A stretch of DNA of 24,339 nt, from IMG/VR virus record IMGVR_UViG_3300048113_000042, positions 1-24,339 of that record, one strand, 5' to 3'. A program made the translations under genes and the position numbers. Below the pieces are notes generated by a model, which saw only the letters and a list, made by a program, of their open reading frames with translations, ran no database searches and was not told the DNA's origin. The stretch's first letter is position 1. Each line of letters starts with the position of its first letter. Of the stretch, positions 14,502 to 21,948 are shown piece after piece. The stretch comes from a virus.

Positions 14502-17080
14502 GAAGATTCGACCTCATACTCGATAGCCTGTAAATGGAAAGGCGTAGGATCTGGTACTGTGATCTCAGGAGCAACATCAACGCCCCACCCATTACCACCA
14601 TTGTTATCTTCTATAATACCAGTTTTTGGGGTAAAGGATGTGTTCAGTGGCGTATTAGGAGCTGCACCAAACTGCCTAATTGCTACAGGATTGCCGTCAA
14701 CGTAAACTCCAGCAGTATCATGAACCCTCAAGTTCATTCGGCATATCTTCTTTTCGCGCATACTATTTTGGCCAAGGCGAGTACCAGGGCTAGTGTTGAT
14801 AGGCATAGTCTTAACTGTAACAGGGAAGTTAAGTCCAATCTCAATCTCTCTCGATGCAAAGCCATTAAGCTCTGCTGCGGTGATTGTAATAGAAGACGAA
14901 GCGCCATTGTTCAAAGAAACAACTCTACTGGGCAAAACATCGCCATCTGCCACAACGCTCACTTCATAACCATTAAGCCTACTGCCAACAGGTATAATAA
15001 CATCAGACCCCATATTAACCACTGTAGTTTTTAAAGCAGACTCTGTTAAATAGTCAAAACTCCATCGCTCAATGTCATAGTAATCAGCGATGCCTATTTG
15101 GCGATACACGATCATGTACATTTCGTCTCCAACAGCAGAGCACGACTTAATAGTATTGACTGGTGAAGGTGTCCAGCGCGTGAAGCCATTTATATCTTGC
15201 GCTCTCATGGTGTTTAGAACTGCACCAGTGCCATCATGATTTATCAAGAAAACCCAGTTAGCATCTTCTGTTGTGCTGCCAGACAACAAAGCCATATCGA
15301 CCGGTTGGTTAATTAGCTGCGAAGACAAAACAGAAATGTCATTAGATGTATAGGCATCTTCATTAAAGCTGAATACATACTGGCGTAAAGTATTACCATT
15401 TTTGTCTACAAACAGTGTGGCACCGTCAACAGCTTTTGACTCAAGATTAATTGAGCCATGCTGAGTCTGAGCAACAACCGAAATATCTGACGGAGTTTGA
15501 CCTTTAACTACAAACTCACTGCCTGAGCAAAACAACTGCAAGCCTCGATCTGGATTAATATCAACAATGTTAGTTAATCCGCGAGAGTCAATTGTTATAA
15601 ATATGCCTTCATCATCTTCACCCTTCTCGCTAAAGAAGTCAAAATAGTTGCCTGACCTAGAAGCAAACAAGCTCTGTGGCTTAGACTTCGTGCCACCCAA
15701 CCACAAGCGACCTTCAAAGAACACGCCTAGCTTTGGGTACCCCCTAGTTGCAGACCACACATCTTCAGACCGAGATTGGCCCTGCTGTGTTAAGGCAAAC
15801 GATATTGTGTCATTTGCACTTCCGCTAGTAGGGAATCCAGCAAACAGTTCATACTCACCCGCCGACTCTCCAGCCATGGTGATCGTGTACGTCTTAGTGT
15901 GGGTTCTTGCTACACTTATGCCCGAAAATCCAAACACAGGCATATCCTGCAAATTCTTCTGCAAATGGTAAGCAGTAGAAGATTGCTCATCAGCAGTTCC
16001 ATCTCCAGAATAAGTAATGTCTTTACTTAAAACTCCATCAACATCAATTTGATATTGTTGCCCATAAGTAAATCCAGAGAATGAACAGACTTGTATTGCA
16101 GGCGTGGAAGGAGGACTGTCAGAATCGTTGTAATCATACTGTGGCACATTTGCAAAGGGAATGTTGTCTAGCACAAAAGCGTCAGATTCATCTAGTCCAC
16201 TAAATACAATACGTATCGGAGGATAATCCTCATGGAACATAAGCATTACATTTTCGGTCTGAGCATCCCTTACGCTATCTACTGTTGCCTCTGAATAAGG
16301 TACAATCACATCAGCTACATAAACTGTATCTGTGCTGCCAGCGTGAGGCGTTCTATAAAACCTAAGATTGCCATTGGTTAGTACACCAAGATAACTTTGA
16401 TCGAACCCATAATGCCAGTCAAATGTTTTAGCTGTGCCAATTCCAAGCGATTCATTTTTAAACCCAAATTCCCCAATCTTTATTTGAGCGCTGGCAGAAG
16501 ATGCCATTACCGTTACTAGCCTCCAGTAACGCTTGCTTAAGTTATCTATTTTAAATCTAATGTTCTTAGGACTCAAATTGTCCACGCGCATAAATACGCC
16601 ACCAGGCCCTGGCTTAACGGAAGTCCAATCAACGCCATTATCTGAATATTGGATATTCATAGAAGCCGCAACTACAGCACCATCGGGAACCGCAGGATTA
16701 GGAATAACACTGACATTCCTAAGATCAATAAAGTAGTTTACTGTTGGAGCGCCAAGGTCATATTCAGCAATGACAACTGTGTTTTGAGATCCGATATTAG
16801 CCGTAATACCGAATGTTTCATCATCTCCGTCATTGATATTAGCAGCAACACCGCCAAAGGGCATAGTTGGCGTTACAGCAGTCTGACGTACTAGCGCCCT
16901 AACAACTCCGTCAATAAACTCAGTTCCAGGTCTACGCTTAACACCACCCTGTGGAACGATAACCACGTTCTCGGCTGCTTGTGCGCCCTTGTAGTATTGC
17001 TCCAGATCGGTGCGGCCTAGTAGTAATGGTGAAAGCTCTCCACTAGCAAAGCTGGACTGCTTGTATTGCGACTTAGGCAT
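14498..17080 (-). CDS. tail tubular protein B / nozzle protein (T7 gp12-like) with an inserted F5/8C-like domain
   Basis: The 860-residue product begins with the hallmark of the podovirus nozzle family: FASGELSPLLLGRTDLEQYY, then AENVVIVPQGGVKRRPGTEF. After about residue 220 the family pattern resumes (FDQSYLGVLTNGNLRFYR), and later DVWSATRGYPKLGVFFEGRLWLGG and SLFASRSGNYFDFF appear, both typical. Between residues ~64 and 218 there is an extra segment resembling an F5/8 type C (discoidin, galactose-binding-like) domain: NINDGDDET, EYDLG, IQYSDNGVDWTSV, RYWRLV and IGEFGF in the right order. The protein forms the distal tail tube; the insert could bind carbohydrate on the host surface. It follows the gp11-like gene with a one-base overlap. 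Confidence 0.88.
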   Translation of the reverse strand: MPKSQYKQSSFASGELSPLLLGRTDLEQYYKGAQAAENVVIVPQGGVKRRPGTEFIDGVVRALVRQTAVTPTMPFGGVAANINDGDDETFGITANIGSQNTVVIAEYDLGAPTVNYFIDLRNVSVIPNPAVPDGAVVAASMNIQYSDNGVDWTSVKPGPGGVFMRVDNLSPKNIRFKIDNLSKRYWRLVTVMASSASAQIKIGEFGFKNESLGIGTAKTFDWHYGFDQSYLGVLTNGNLRFYRTPHAGSTDTVYVADVIVPYSEATVDSVRDAQTENVMLMFHEDYPPIRIVFSGLDESDAFVLDNIPFANVPQYDYNDSDSPPSTPAIQVCSFSGFTYGQQYQIDVDGVLSKDITYSGDGTADEQSSTAYHLQKNLQDMPVFGFSGISVARTHTKTYTITMAGESAGEYELFAGFPTSGSANDTISFALTQQGQSRSEDVWSATRGYPKLGVFFEGRLWLGGTKSKPQSLFASRSGNYFDFFSEKGEDDEGIFITIDSRGLTNIVDINPDRGLQLFCSGSEFVVKGQTPSDISVVAQTQHGSINLESKAVDGATLFVDKNGNTLRQYVFSFNEDAYTSNDISVLSSQLINQPVDMALLSGSTTEDANWVFLINHDGTGAVLNTMRAQDINGFTRWTPSPVNTIKSCSAVGDEMYMIVYRQIGIADYYDIERWSFDYLTESALKTTVVNMGSDVIIPVGSRLNGYEVSVVADGDVLPSRVVSLNNGASSSITITAAELNGFASREIEIGLNFPVTVKTMPINTSPGTRLGQNSMREKKICRMNLRVHDTAGVYVDGNPVAIRQFGAAPNTPLNTSFTPKTGIIEDNNGGNGWGVDVAPEITVPDPTPFHLQAIEYEVESS

Positions 17081-17637
17081 TAGAACCTCACGTTAATAAA
17101 TGGTCGATCCTGGATAGCTGTCTGGGGGTGCTGCTGGGCATCAGTGAACCGAGCCATACGACTTGTCACAATATACTGTTGCGCGAGTAACTGCATAGAT
17201 GTCGCACTGTCCCTTATTGATGGGGCAAAGTCCATGGCTAGAGCATACTCAATCGTTTTGGAAAAATATGCAGGCCATTCTGACTCTGGCACATTAGCAA
17301 TATAATCGCAGTATAATTCACCAGAAGTATTGCAGTAAACTTTGTCACCCATAATCTGATAGTCAACACCTGGATCGAGCTTGATCAGGGTTAGCATATC
17401 TGGGGGTAGTTGGTAGATAGACTGCCACTCACTTCCTACTGGCTTTTGAGTGGTCAAGGAAAGCTGCGCTTGTTTACGGGCAAAGCCCCAGCGAAACTTA
17501 GTTAATTCGTTTTGTACAATGGTGTCGTATAAGTTGTTAGCAACAGTCTCTGCACGAGAGTTGCCCGACAAAGATGTTACAGGCAAGTCACCAATTAAAA
17601 TTAAAGCATTAGAAATTAGCTGTATCTTGCTTGCCAT
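17080..17637 (-). CDS. tail tubular protein A (T7 gp11-like adaptor)
   Basis: A 185-residue protein with the gp11-like pattern: IQLISNALILIGDLPVTSL at the start, AETVANNLYDTIVQNELTKF, RWGFARKQAQLSL, then YQLPPDMLTLIKL, and a YCDYIANVPESEWPAYF segment near the C-terminal half. Members form the dodecameric adaptor ring between the portal and the nozzle. Its length is close to T7 gp11 (196). The gene lies immediately downstream of the capsid terminator, has an AGG ribosome binding site and overlaps the nozzle gene by one base, consistent with coupled production of the two tail-tube proteins. Confidence 0.88.
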   Translation of the reverse strand: MASKIQLISNALILIGDLPVTSLSGNSRAETVANNLYDTIVQNELTKFRWGFARKQAQLSLTTQKPVGSEWQSIYQLPPDMLTLIKLDPGVDYQIMGDKVYCNTSGELYCDYIANVPESEWPAYFSKTIEYALAMDFAPSIRDSATSMQLLAQQYIVTSRMARFTDAQQHPQTAIQDRPFINVRF

Positions 17638-17660
17638 AATAAACCTACATTATATTGTAT

Positions 17661-17685
17661 AGAAAGGGGCCACCGAAGCAGCCCC
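17661..17685 (-). terminator. rho-independent terminator behind the capsid gene
   Basis: Read on the minus strand, GGGGCTGC pairs with GTGGCCCC (8 bp including two G-U wobbles) around a TTCG loop closed by C-G, the very stable C(UUCG)G tetraloop, followed by TTTCT. The hairpin itself is at 17666-17685. It lies 13 bases beyond the capsid stop. The U tract is short, so partial readthrough into the tail genes is likely, as with the T7 terminator behind gene 10. Confidence 0.75.
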
Positions 17686-17698
17686 ATCCAGTCTTACA

Positions 17699-18544
17699 TT
17701 AAGCAGTCTGAGTGTACTGAACTTTAACAATACCATCAGTGTCGCGGGCAACAGCGCCAGCCTTCAGCATACCGTTACACAACCAAGAGGTACGATCAGC
17801 GATCCAGTCAATGCTAGTCTTCATGTCGATGCCGATAGCTAGGCCAACAGAAGGACGAGCAAAGAAGTAGGAATCAACTACGTCAGCAGCAACAGTCAAG
17901 CCACCTTCAACACGATCTTCAAGAATAATGAACTTGAAGCCAGCCAAAGTGTCGATGTCACCGTTCACCAGAGCCTTAACATTCTGGTAATCAGCAGAAG
18001 TAGCCTTCTCATCATTGAGCATACCGCCAAGACCCAGAGCGTTCACAGCAGCAAACAGCTCAGAGTTGGGTACACCTTTCTGACGGAGAGATACCTGAGC
18101 TTCGATTACTTTGGCCAGGTTCAGGTTACTAGCAGTTCCACCTACGTCAGTGCCAACAGTAGCAGCATAAGCGCCAGCGTTGTCCATAGAGTCGATAACG
18201 AGCTGATCACAGCGACGACCAAGAGCATTTGCGATAGTGCTTGCCAGTTCCTGCTTTTCGTCGAAGTTTACGTCTTGAGCATCAAAGATGTCGGTGTACT
18301 CAGGAGCGTTCCAGTTGGCCAGAGTTGCAGTCTTGAACTCATGGTTTACGTTCATTGGCGCTACTTCAGCAGATGTGGCCTTCTGATTAGCAAGACCTTT
18401 GCCCATCTTACGGAACTTGTAAGTGTCACCAACAACATTGTTACGAAGTGTAACAGCAGACTTCAGCAGACCAGTACCCTGATATGCGTGCTTTACCATG
18501 CTGTCAAACTCTGTGACAGCTACGGATGATAATACGTTACTCAT
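17699..18544 (-). CDS. major capsid protein
   Basis: A 281-residue protein placed exactly after the scaffold and before the tail tube genes, the fixed podovirus position of the coat protein. It has the look of an HK97-fold coat protein: N-terminal helix (AVTEFDSMVKHAYQG), then GDTYKFRKMGKG, a segment PEYTDIFDAQDVNFDEKQELASTIANALGRRCDQLVI (a typical spine-helix region), and a C-terminal SIDWIADRTSWLCNGML. It is shorter than T7 gp10A (about 345 residues). It has its own promoter, a structured leader, a strong GAGGAA ribosome binding site and its own terminator. This matches the need for several hundred copies per virion. Confidence 0.88.
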   Translation of the reverse strand: MSNVLSSVAVTEFDSMVKHAYQGTGLLKSAVTLRNNVVGDTYKFRKMGKGLANQKATSAEVAPMNVNHEFKTATLANWNAPEYTDIFDAQDVNFDEKQELASTIANALGRRCDQLVIDSMDNAGAYAATVGTDVGGTASNLNLAKVIEAQVSLRQKGVPNSELFAAVNALGLGGMLNDEKATSADYQNVKALVNGDIDTLAGFKFIILEDRVEGGLTVAADVVDSYFFARPSVGLAIGIDMKTSIDWIADRTSWLCNGMLKAGAVARDTDGIVKVQYTQTA

Positions 18545-18699
18545 AATGATTTCCTCGAAAAAGAGTAATAAATAATATAAAAGTTTTTCAAGGTTTTTGC
18601 TGAGTACCCAGTAAATTGGTCAGCTTCAACCTAAATTTACCGGGCCTTGTGGAGAAAGGGGTATCCAGTGTGTCGATTATACACCTTTTACCCCTGGTA
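18545..18699 (-). other. long structured leader of the capsid mRNA
   Basis: This noncoding stretch of ~155 bases lies between scaffold and capsid genes and contains no ORF of note. It holds a hairpin (next entry), an A/U-rich single-stranded part (18550-18595) and the GAGGAA ribosome binding site. If transcription starts near 18669, the capsid 5' leader is about 125 nucleotides. A 7-bp inverted repeat (AGGGGTA at 18657-18663 and TACCCCT at 18689-18695) flanks the -10 region; it may be chance or an operator. Confidence 0.6.
18607..18644 (-). promoter_or_regulatory. extended hairpin in the capsid mRNA leader
   Basis: On the minus strand CCCGGTAAATT pairs with AATTTACTGGG (11 bp, one G-U wobble). 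Inside, after a two-base TA bulge, GGTT pairs with GACC around a six-base loop. No U tract follows on either strand, so it is not a terminator. A stem of this size could be an RNase III processing or mRNA-stabilising element, or a translational control site. Confidence 0.65.
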
Positions 18700-18705
18700 A
18701 ATCAA
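18676..18705 (-). promoter_or_regulatory. sigma70-like promoter for the capsid gene
   Basis: On the minus strand TTGATT (18700-18705) and TATAAT (18676-18681) are separated by 18 bp. The -35 overlaps the scaffold stop codon. This is the best -35/-10 pair seen in the leftward block and lies ahead of a 155-base leader to the capsid gene. Confidence 0.6.
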
Positions 18706-19439
18706 CCGAAAGTGCGTATGTTAGGCTTGTCTCCGCCAAACTCTTTCATCATTTTCTGAATTTTACGTTCATGGCTTGCGTCAATACTTCGGAGCAACTG
18801 ACCATCAGCAGCGGTTTTAAACATCTCAGCTTCAATGTCAGACCATGTAAGGCCAGTAGGATGCTCTCCACCGTCGATGGGCAACTTGGTTGGGGCAGTA
18901 GCTTGAACCATGTACTCTATCAACTGAATTGATTTTGCGTCAGTTACTAAATCGCGAATCTCATCATAGGTTTCACTGTCCAAATTGTTTCGCAGAAATC
19001 CCTCAACGTTCTTAATTCGCTCAGATGCGTTTGGCCCTAACTGAGCAAGCTCTTGCTCTTGGTTTACAGCCTCGACTGCTTCACCCTGGGCAGACAGCAA
19101 TTCCCACGCTTCACCAAAGGCTTCTTGGCTCATGTTGGTTTTTGTGGCAAACTCAGTTAGCTCTTGCAGTAAAGCATCATCAGTTTCAATTCCGTCTGGG
19201 CCTTGATAGCCGTCCTTGGGGGAGCCAGTAAAACCACCAAACTTCTTTTCTAGTTCAGTATAGGCTTTTGCTTGTTCAGCGACAGACTTGTACTTGTCGC
19301 CTTTGTACCATTCGGGCATATCACCTGTGCCCTTGATACCATCGGATAAAAAGTATTCTCCTTCACTAAGTTCGGGAGTGCTTGCATCCAGCAGGGTGTC
19401 GCTTGTTGTTTCTTCTGTTGCGGCCTGTTCTTCTAACAT
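18702..19439 (-). CDS. capsid assembly scaffolding protein
   Basis: A 245-residue, strongly acidic, helical protein directly before the capsid gene. The N-terminal region shows a pattern usual for podovirus scaffolds: an acidic leader, GTGDMPEWYKGDKYKSVAEQ, AKAYTELEKKFGGFTGSPKD, then helical segments (EIRDLVTDAKSIQLIEYMVQ). The C-terminal end is basic-helical (SHERKIQKMMKEFGGDK), as expected for the scaffold tail that contacts coat protein. It would nucleate procapsid assembly and be released on maturation. It has a clean AAGGA ribosome binding site 7 bases from the ATG. Confidence 0.85.
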   Translation of the reverse strand: MLEEQAATEETTSDTLLDASTPELSEGEYFLSDGIKGTGDMPEWYKGDKYKSVAEQAKAYTELEKKFGGFTGSPKDGYQGPDGIETDDALLQELTEFATKTNMSQEAFGEAWELLSAQGEAVEAVNQEQELAQLGPNASERIKNVEGFLRNNLDSETYDEIRDLVTDAKSIQLIEYMVQATAPTKLPIDGGEHPTGLTWSDIEAEMFKTAADGQLLRSIDASHERKIQKMMKEFGGDKPNIRTFG

Positions 19440-19448
19440 AATTAATCC

Positions 19449-19733
19449 TTACAATATTTTAGCTTGTTGCATTTGGTTGATAATAAATTTAATAACACCC
19501 GACTCACCGTTATGGTAAGCAGCCTCGTAATCAACATTGGAGGCACTAAAAGCAGTGTCATTGTTAAAGATAAAACGCTGCGTCATATCTTCGAGTACAC
19601 GCTTCCCGATGTCACCTGAGAAGCACTGACTGTACGCCCTAGCCAATTCAGCAGCGGCTTTTCTTTTCTCTGCATTAGCCACATTGGCCTGCTTTGCATC
19701 AATGGTAGCCTGATTTATATTGTCCCAACTCAT
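19449..19733 (-). CDS. Bbp19-like small phage protein
   Basis: The 94-residue protein has an alanine/lysine-rich helix at the start (QATIDAKQANVANAEKRKAA), then AELARAYSQCFSGDIGKRVLEDM and a C-terminal YEAAYHNGESGVIKFIINQM. This arrangement (aromatic/small helix, G-x-RVLEDL-like helix, then an A-Y/F-x-x-G-x...I-x-F-I helix) resembles the Bbp19-type small structural domain found between portal and scaffold genes in many podoviruses. Its function is not established; a virion or assembly role is inferred from position. Its ATG overlaps the portal TGA (ATGA). Confidence 0.65.
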   Translation of the reverse strand: MSWDNINQATIDAKQANVANAEKRKAAAELARAYSQCFSGDIGKRVLEDMTQRFIFNNDTAFSASNVDYEAAYHNGESGVIKFIINQMQQAKIL

Positions 19734-21316
19734 AGAGCAGTTTGTCCCTGATTAACAGGCGGCTGTCCCTGAGTATCCATGCCTTGTTGCGCCGCTTGTG
19801 CGCCAGCCATAATGACTTGTTGTTTTTCAATATCGCTACGAACCAGCTCGGCGGGAACACCAGCTTTTCCGGCAACCCATGTGCCAAAGTCCTCTAGCTT
19901 AAATCCAATCTTGGCTTGATCTGGGCCAGCGGTCTGCAACACAAACTGTACGGCTTGCTGTACGTTTATAATGTCTTCACCATCCTGTGCTCTGGCTAGT
20001 GGCGACATAAACTTAATTGCAACTTGGCGACCATCTAGTTCGATTGGCGTAATGATACCACGACGAGTCAAAATAGCAGCAACTCGCTTGATGATTGGAA
20101 TCAATACTTCGGTCTGCAATCTGCCGAAGGCAGAGCCGATGCGTTTTGCCAATTCACGCGACTCGATGGCAACCTCAGTGGCGGATCTAACAGCACCAGT
20201 AGGATCACGAAGATCGTTGAATAGTGCTTTCTTGATCGACATTTGCATTTCATTAATCTGGAATTGAGCCAACTGTAAGTTAGAGCCTGTATCAAGGCGT
20301 TGTATTGATGGGTTGCTGCTGTTGTTAGAGCCAACTGGAATAACAATGCCTGGGCTTATACTCAAGTTGTAGGGGTTGGTCACACCATCATCGGTTGCCG
20401 TGTACATTCCCGCCAGATCGATAGCGGCCTTTTGGAGTACAAACTCTTTGGCCTTGTTGAGTGAGCGTACATCAGGCAGTGCCTGTAGTGCTGGGCCACG
20501 ACCTCTTATCTCACCAGCTACCTTACTATAACGACCTGTCACCCATGGACTAGAAGGGCCAAAGTCCTGCGTCCAGCTAACACGATCTTCCTTCGACACC
20601 CATACGCAACCATAGTATGTTTTAGTTTTGGGCATATATACAACACCCTCACTTACATCTACGTCAGCATCAGGATTCTTCTGTATTAGATTCTTGATGT
20701 TTTCGGATGGCTCAAAGCCCTTCCATGTGCGCTCAAGGTTACGGGCCTTTACCTTAAACCTGCGCCAATGCGTCTCAATGTTTCCATGTGGGCCTTCCTC
20801 AAAGGCAATCCCTTTCTGTGGGATAGCATTGAAGATGATGGGAGTCTCGTCGTTCTCATCCTCGTCGATGCGTAGCGTGCCTGTGCCAATCAAAAGATCC
20901 AGGGCGTGCTCATAAAACTGAGTGGCAAAGTTGGAACGGTTTATGTAATCAAAGATCGTCTCGGCTTGCTGTTCAAGGTTGGCCTGAATATCCTCTAGTG
21001 AGACATCAAAGTCACCCTGCTCCAGAGTCCTTATTACTTTCTCTGAAGGCTCAAAGGTGGCCCACCGAGTCCAGATAGGAGCAATGTTTTCTTGCAGCTT
21101 ACTCGCGCCCTGCTGTATAGCTTCGAGAGCTGTAGAGTCAAAGATGCGATCCATTTTCTGCTGACCAGTAGTGTTGTCGTCAAACAGGTTTCGGTTGGGC
21201 AGAAAGTATTCATAGGCATCATCTAGCGTACTGTGCCACATAGAGGCCCGTTTAAATGCCGCCGCTTCCCTTCTTTTTAAGTCCGTCAGCGAACCAAGCT
21301 CTTTAGGCAATTGCAT
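19730..21316 (-). CDS. portal (head-tail connector) protein, T7 gp8-like
   Basis: The 528-residue protein is close to T7 gp8 in length (536) and has the Head-tail connector family pattern. It starts with KRREAAAFKRASMWHSTLDD, then YEYFLPNRNLFDD, FDSTALEAIQQGASKLQENIAP, and WTRWATFEPSEKV. Later come RPAQAL-like GRGPALQALPDVRSLN, VLQKAAIDLAGMY, and RSATEVAIESRELAKRIGSAFGRLQTE. It forms the dodecameric DNA gate at the capsid vertex and docks the terminase. The C-terminal glutamine-rich tail (QAAQQGMDTQGQPPVNQGQ) is disordered. It overlaps the upstream 98-residue gene by one base (TAATG). Confidence 0.9.
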   Translation of the reverse strand: MQLPKELGSLTDLKRREAAAFKRASMWHSTLDDAYEYFLPNRNLFDDNTTGQQKMDRIFDSTALEAIQQGASKLQENIAPIWTRWATFEPSEKVIRTLEQGDFDVSLEDIQANLEQQAETIFDYINRSNFATQFYEHALDLLIGTGTLRIDEDENDETPIIFNAIPQKGIAFEEGPHGNIETHWRRFKVKARNLERTWKGFEPSENIKNLIQKNPDADVDVSEGVVYMPKTKTYYGCVWVSKEDRVSWTQDFGPSSPWVTGRYSKVAGEIRGRGPALQALPDVRSLNKAKEFVLQKAAIDLAGMYTATDDGVTNPYNLSISPGIVIPVGSNNSSNPSIQRLDTGSNLQLAQFQINEMQMSIKKALFNDLRDPTGAVRSATEVAIESRELAKRIGSAFGRLQTEVLIPIIKRVAAILTRRGIITPIELDGRQVAIKFMSPLARAQDGEDIINVQQAVQFVLQTAGPDQAKIGFKLEDFGTWVAGKAGVPAELVRSDIEKQQVIMAGAQAAQQGMDTQGQPPVNQGQTAL

Positions 21317-21612
21317 TAAATGCGTCCTCCAAGAATACTTTTATTAGCGATTTTACTAAACAGTCCTTTCGTTAGTTTTTTAACTCGTCCACCTGAAGTT
21401 TGCGTATAACCTGCTGTAACTGTTGGGGCTTCAGGAGCGTCAGCTTGTTGTAAAGGCATTCCAAGCAAAGATGCTTTGCCTACTTTCTTTCGTGCTATAG
21501 CTTTTAACCTACGCTCACTTGCCGCTGTTTCTTCTTGTAGCTGCATACGTTGTCGTTTTTCCATAGCAGTCTGCTCTGCTGTTGGCTCTGGCGCTTTTAC
21601 ACTGCCACCCAT
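21316..21612 (-). CDS. small helical hypothetical protein upstream of the portal
   Basis: Not assigned to a family. The 98 residues comprise a short flexible start (MGGSVKAPEP), a charged helix (QTAMEKRQRMQLQEETAASERRLKAIARKK; about 13-43), a proline/alanine linker (ADAPEAPTVTAGYTQ) and a basic end (GGRVKKLTKGLFSKIANKS). There is no membrane segment. Proteins of this layout between terminase and portal occur in other podoviruses and may be minor virion proteins. The ribosome binding site GAGGTGAACC ATG is strong and lies across the stop of the preceding gene. Confidence 0.65.
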   Translation of the reverse strand: MGGSVKAPEPTAEQTAMEKRQRMQLQEETAASERRLKAIARKKVGKASLLGMPLQQADAPEAPTVTAGYTQTSGGRVKKLTKGLFSKIANKSILGGRI

Positions 21613-21615
21613 GGT

Positions 21616-21948
21616 TCACCTCATATATCTGTATAGTTGGTATGGAGTCCATATAAAGGGCTTGTTGATACCCAAAAACTGCTTAGTATGTCCAACACAG
21701 GTGTTGAGCATTAATAGCGGTTTAAAACTTGGTTCCTTAATATAGCTCATAGTTATATCTGTCGGCCCAATTATATCATTTATGGAGTCTACATTATAGA
21801 TGCTAACCTTATCCATCTCCTTTTCATACACAATAAACTTCCCCTTGGATGGCTCAACAACAAAACAGTGTCGTATTTTTGTATGCAGGAACCTAGACCA
21901 CCATCGCCCTGTATCGCCCTTGAACACTACATAGACTTCAGAAGACAC
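21616..21948 (-). CDS. probable circularly permuted papain-fold (NlpC/P60-like) protein
   Basis: This 110-residue protein starts at GTG inside the 3' end of the large terminase gene. Its N-terminal part, WWSRFLHTKIRHCFVVEP (17-33), gives a histidine in a strand (H27). A beta-rich middle follows, and then LNTCVGHTKQFLG (81-93) with C84 and the ending FIWTPYQLYRYM. A histidine strand before an asparagine-cysteine helix is the order seen in permuted NlpC/P60 (LRAT/YaeF-like) enzymes, and the NTCV...LG...TPYQL ending fits phage members I recall. If active it would cut peptidoglycan peptides or act as an amidase/acyltransferase. The catalytic pair H27-C84 is proposed, not proven. Confidence 0.5.
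   Translation of the reverse strand: MSSEVYVVFKGDTGRWWSRFLHTKIRHCFVVEPSKGKFIVYEKEMDKVSIYNVDSINDIIGPTDITMSYIKEPSFKPLLMLNTCVGHTKQFLGINKPFIWTPYQLYRYMR

Noticed and set aside
14534-15034. 166-codon rightward reading frame opposite the nozzle gene
   Set aside because: It lies wholly antisense to a well-supported tail gene, has low-complexity, irregular composition and no ribosome binding site. The same holds for long antisense frames at 11306-11827, 7339-7713 and 15648-15971.
17649-17654. TATAAT just before the gp11-like gene as a promoter
   Set aside because: The matching -35 position would fall inside the terminator hairpin and reads TTCGGT. It may act weakly but cannot be supported.
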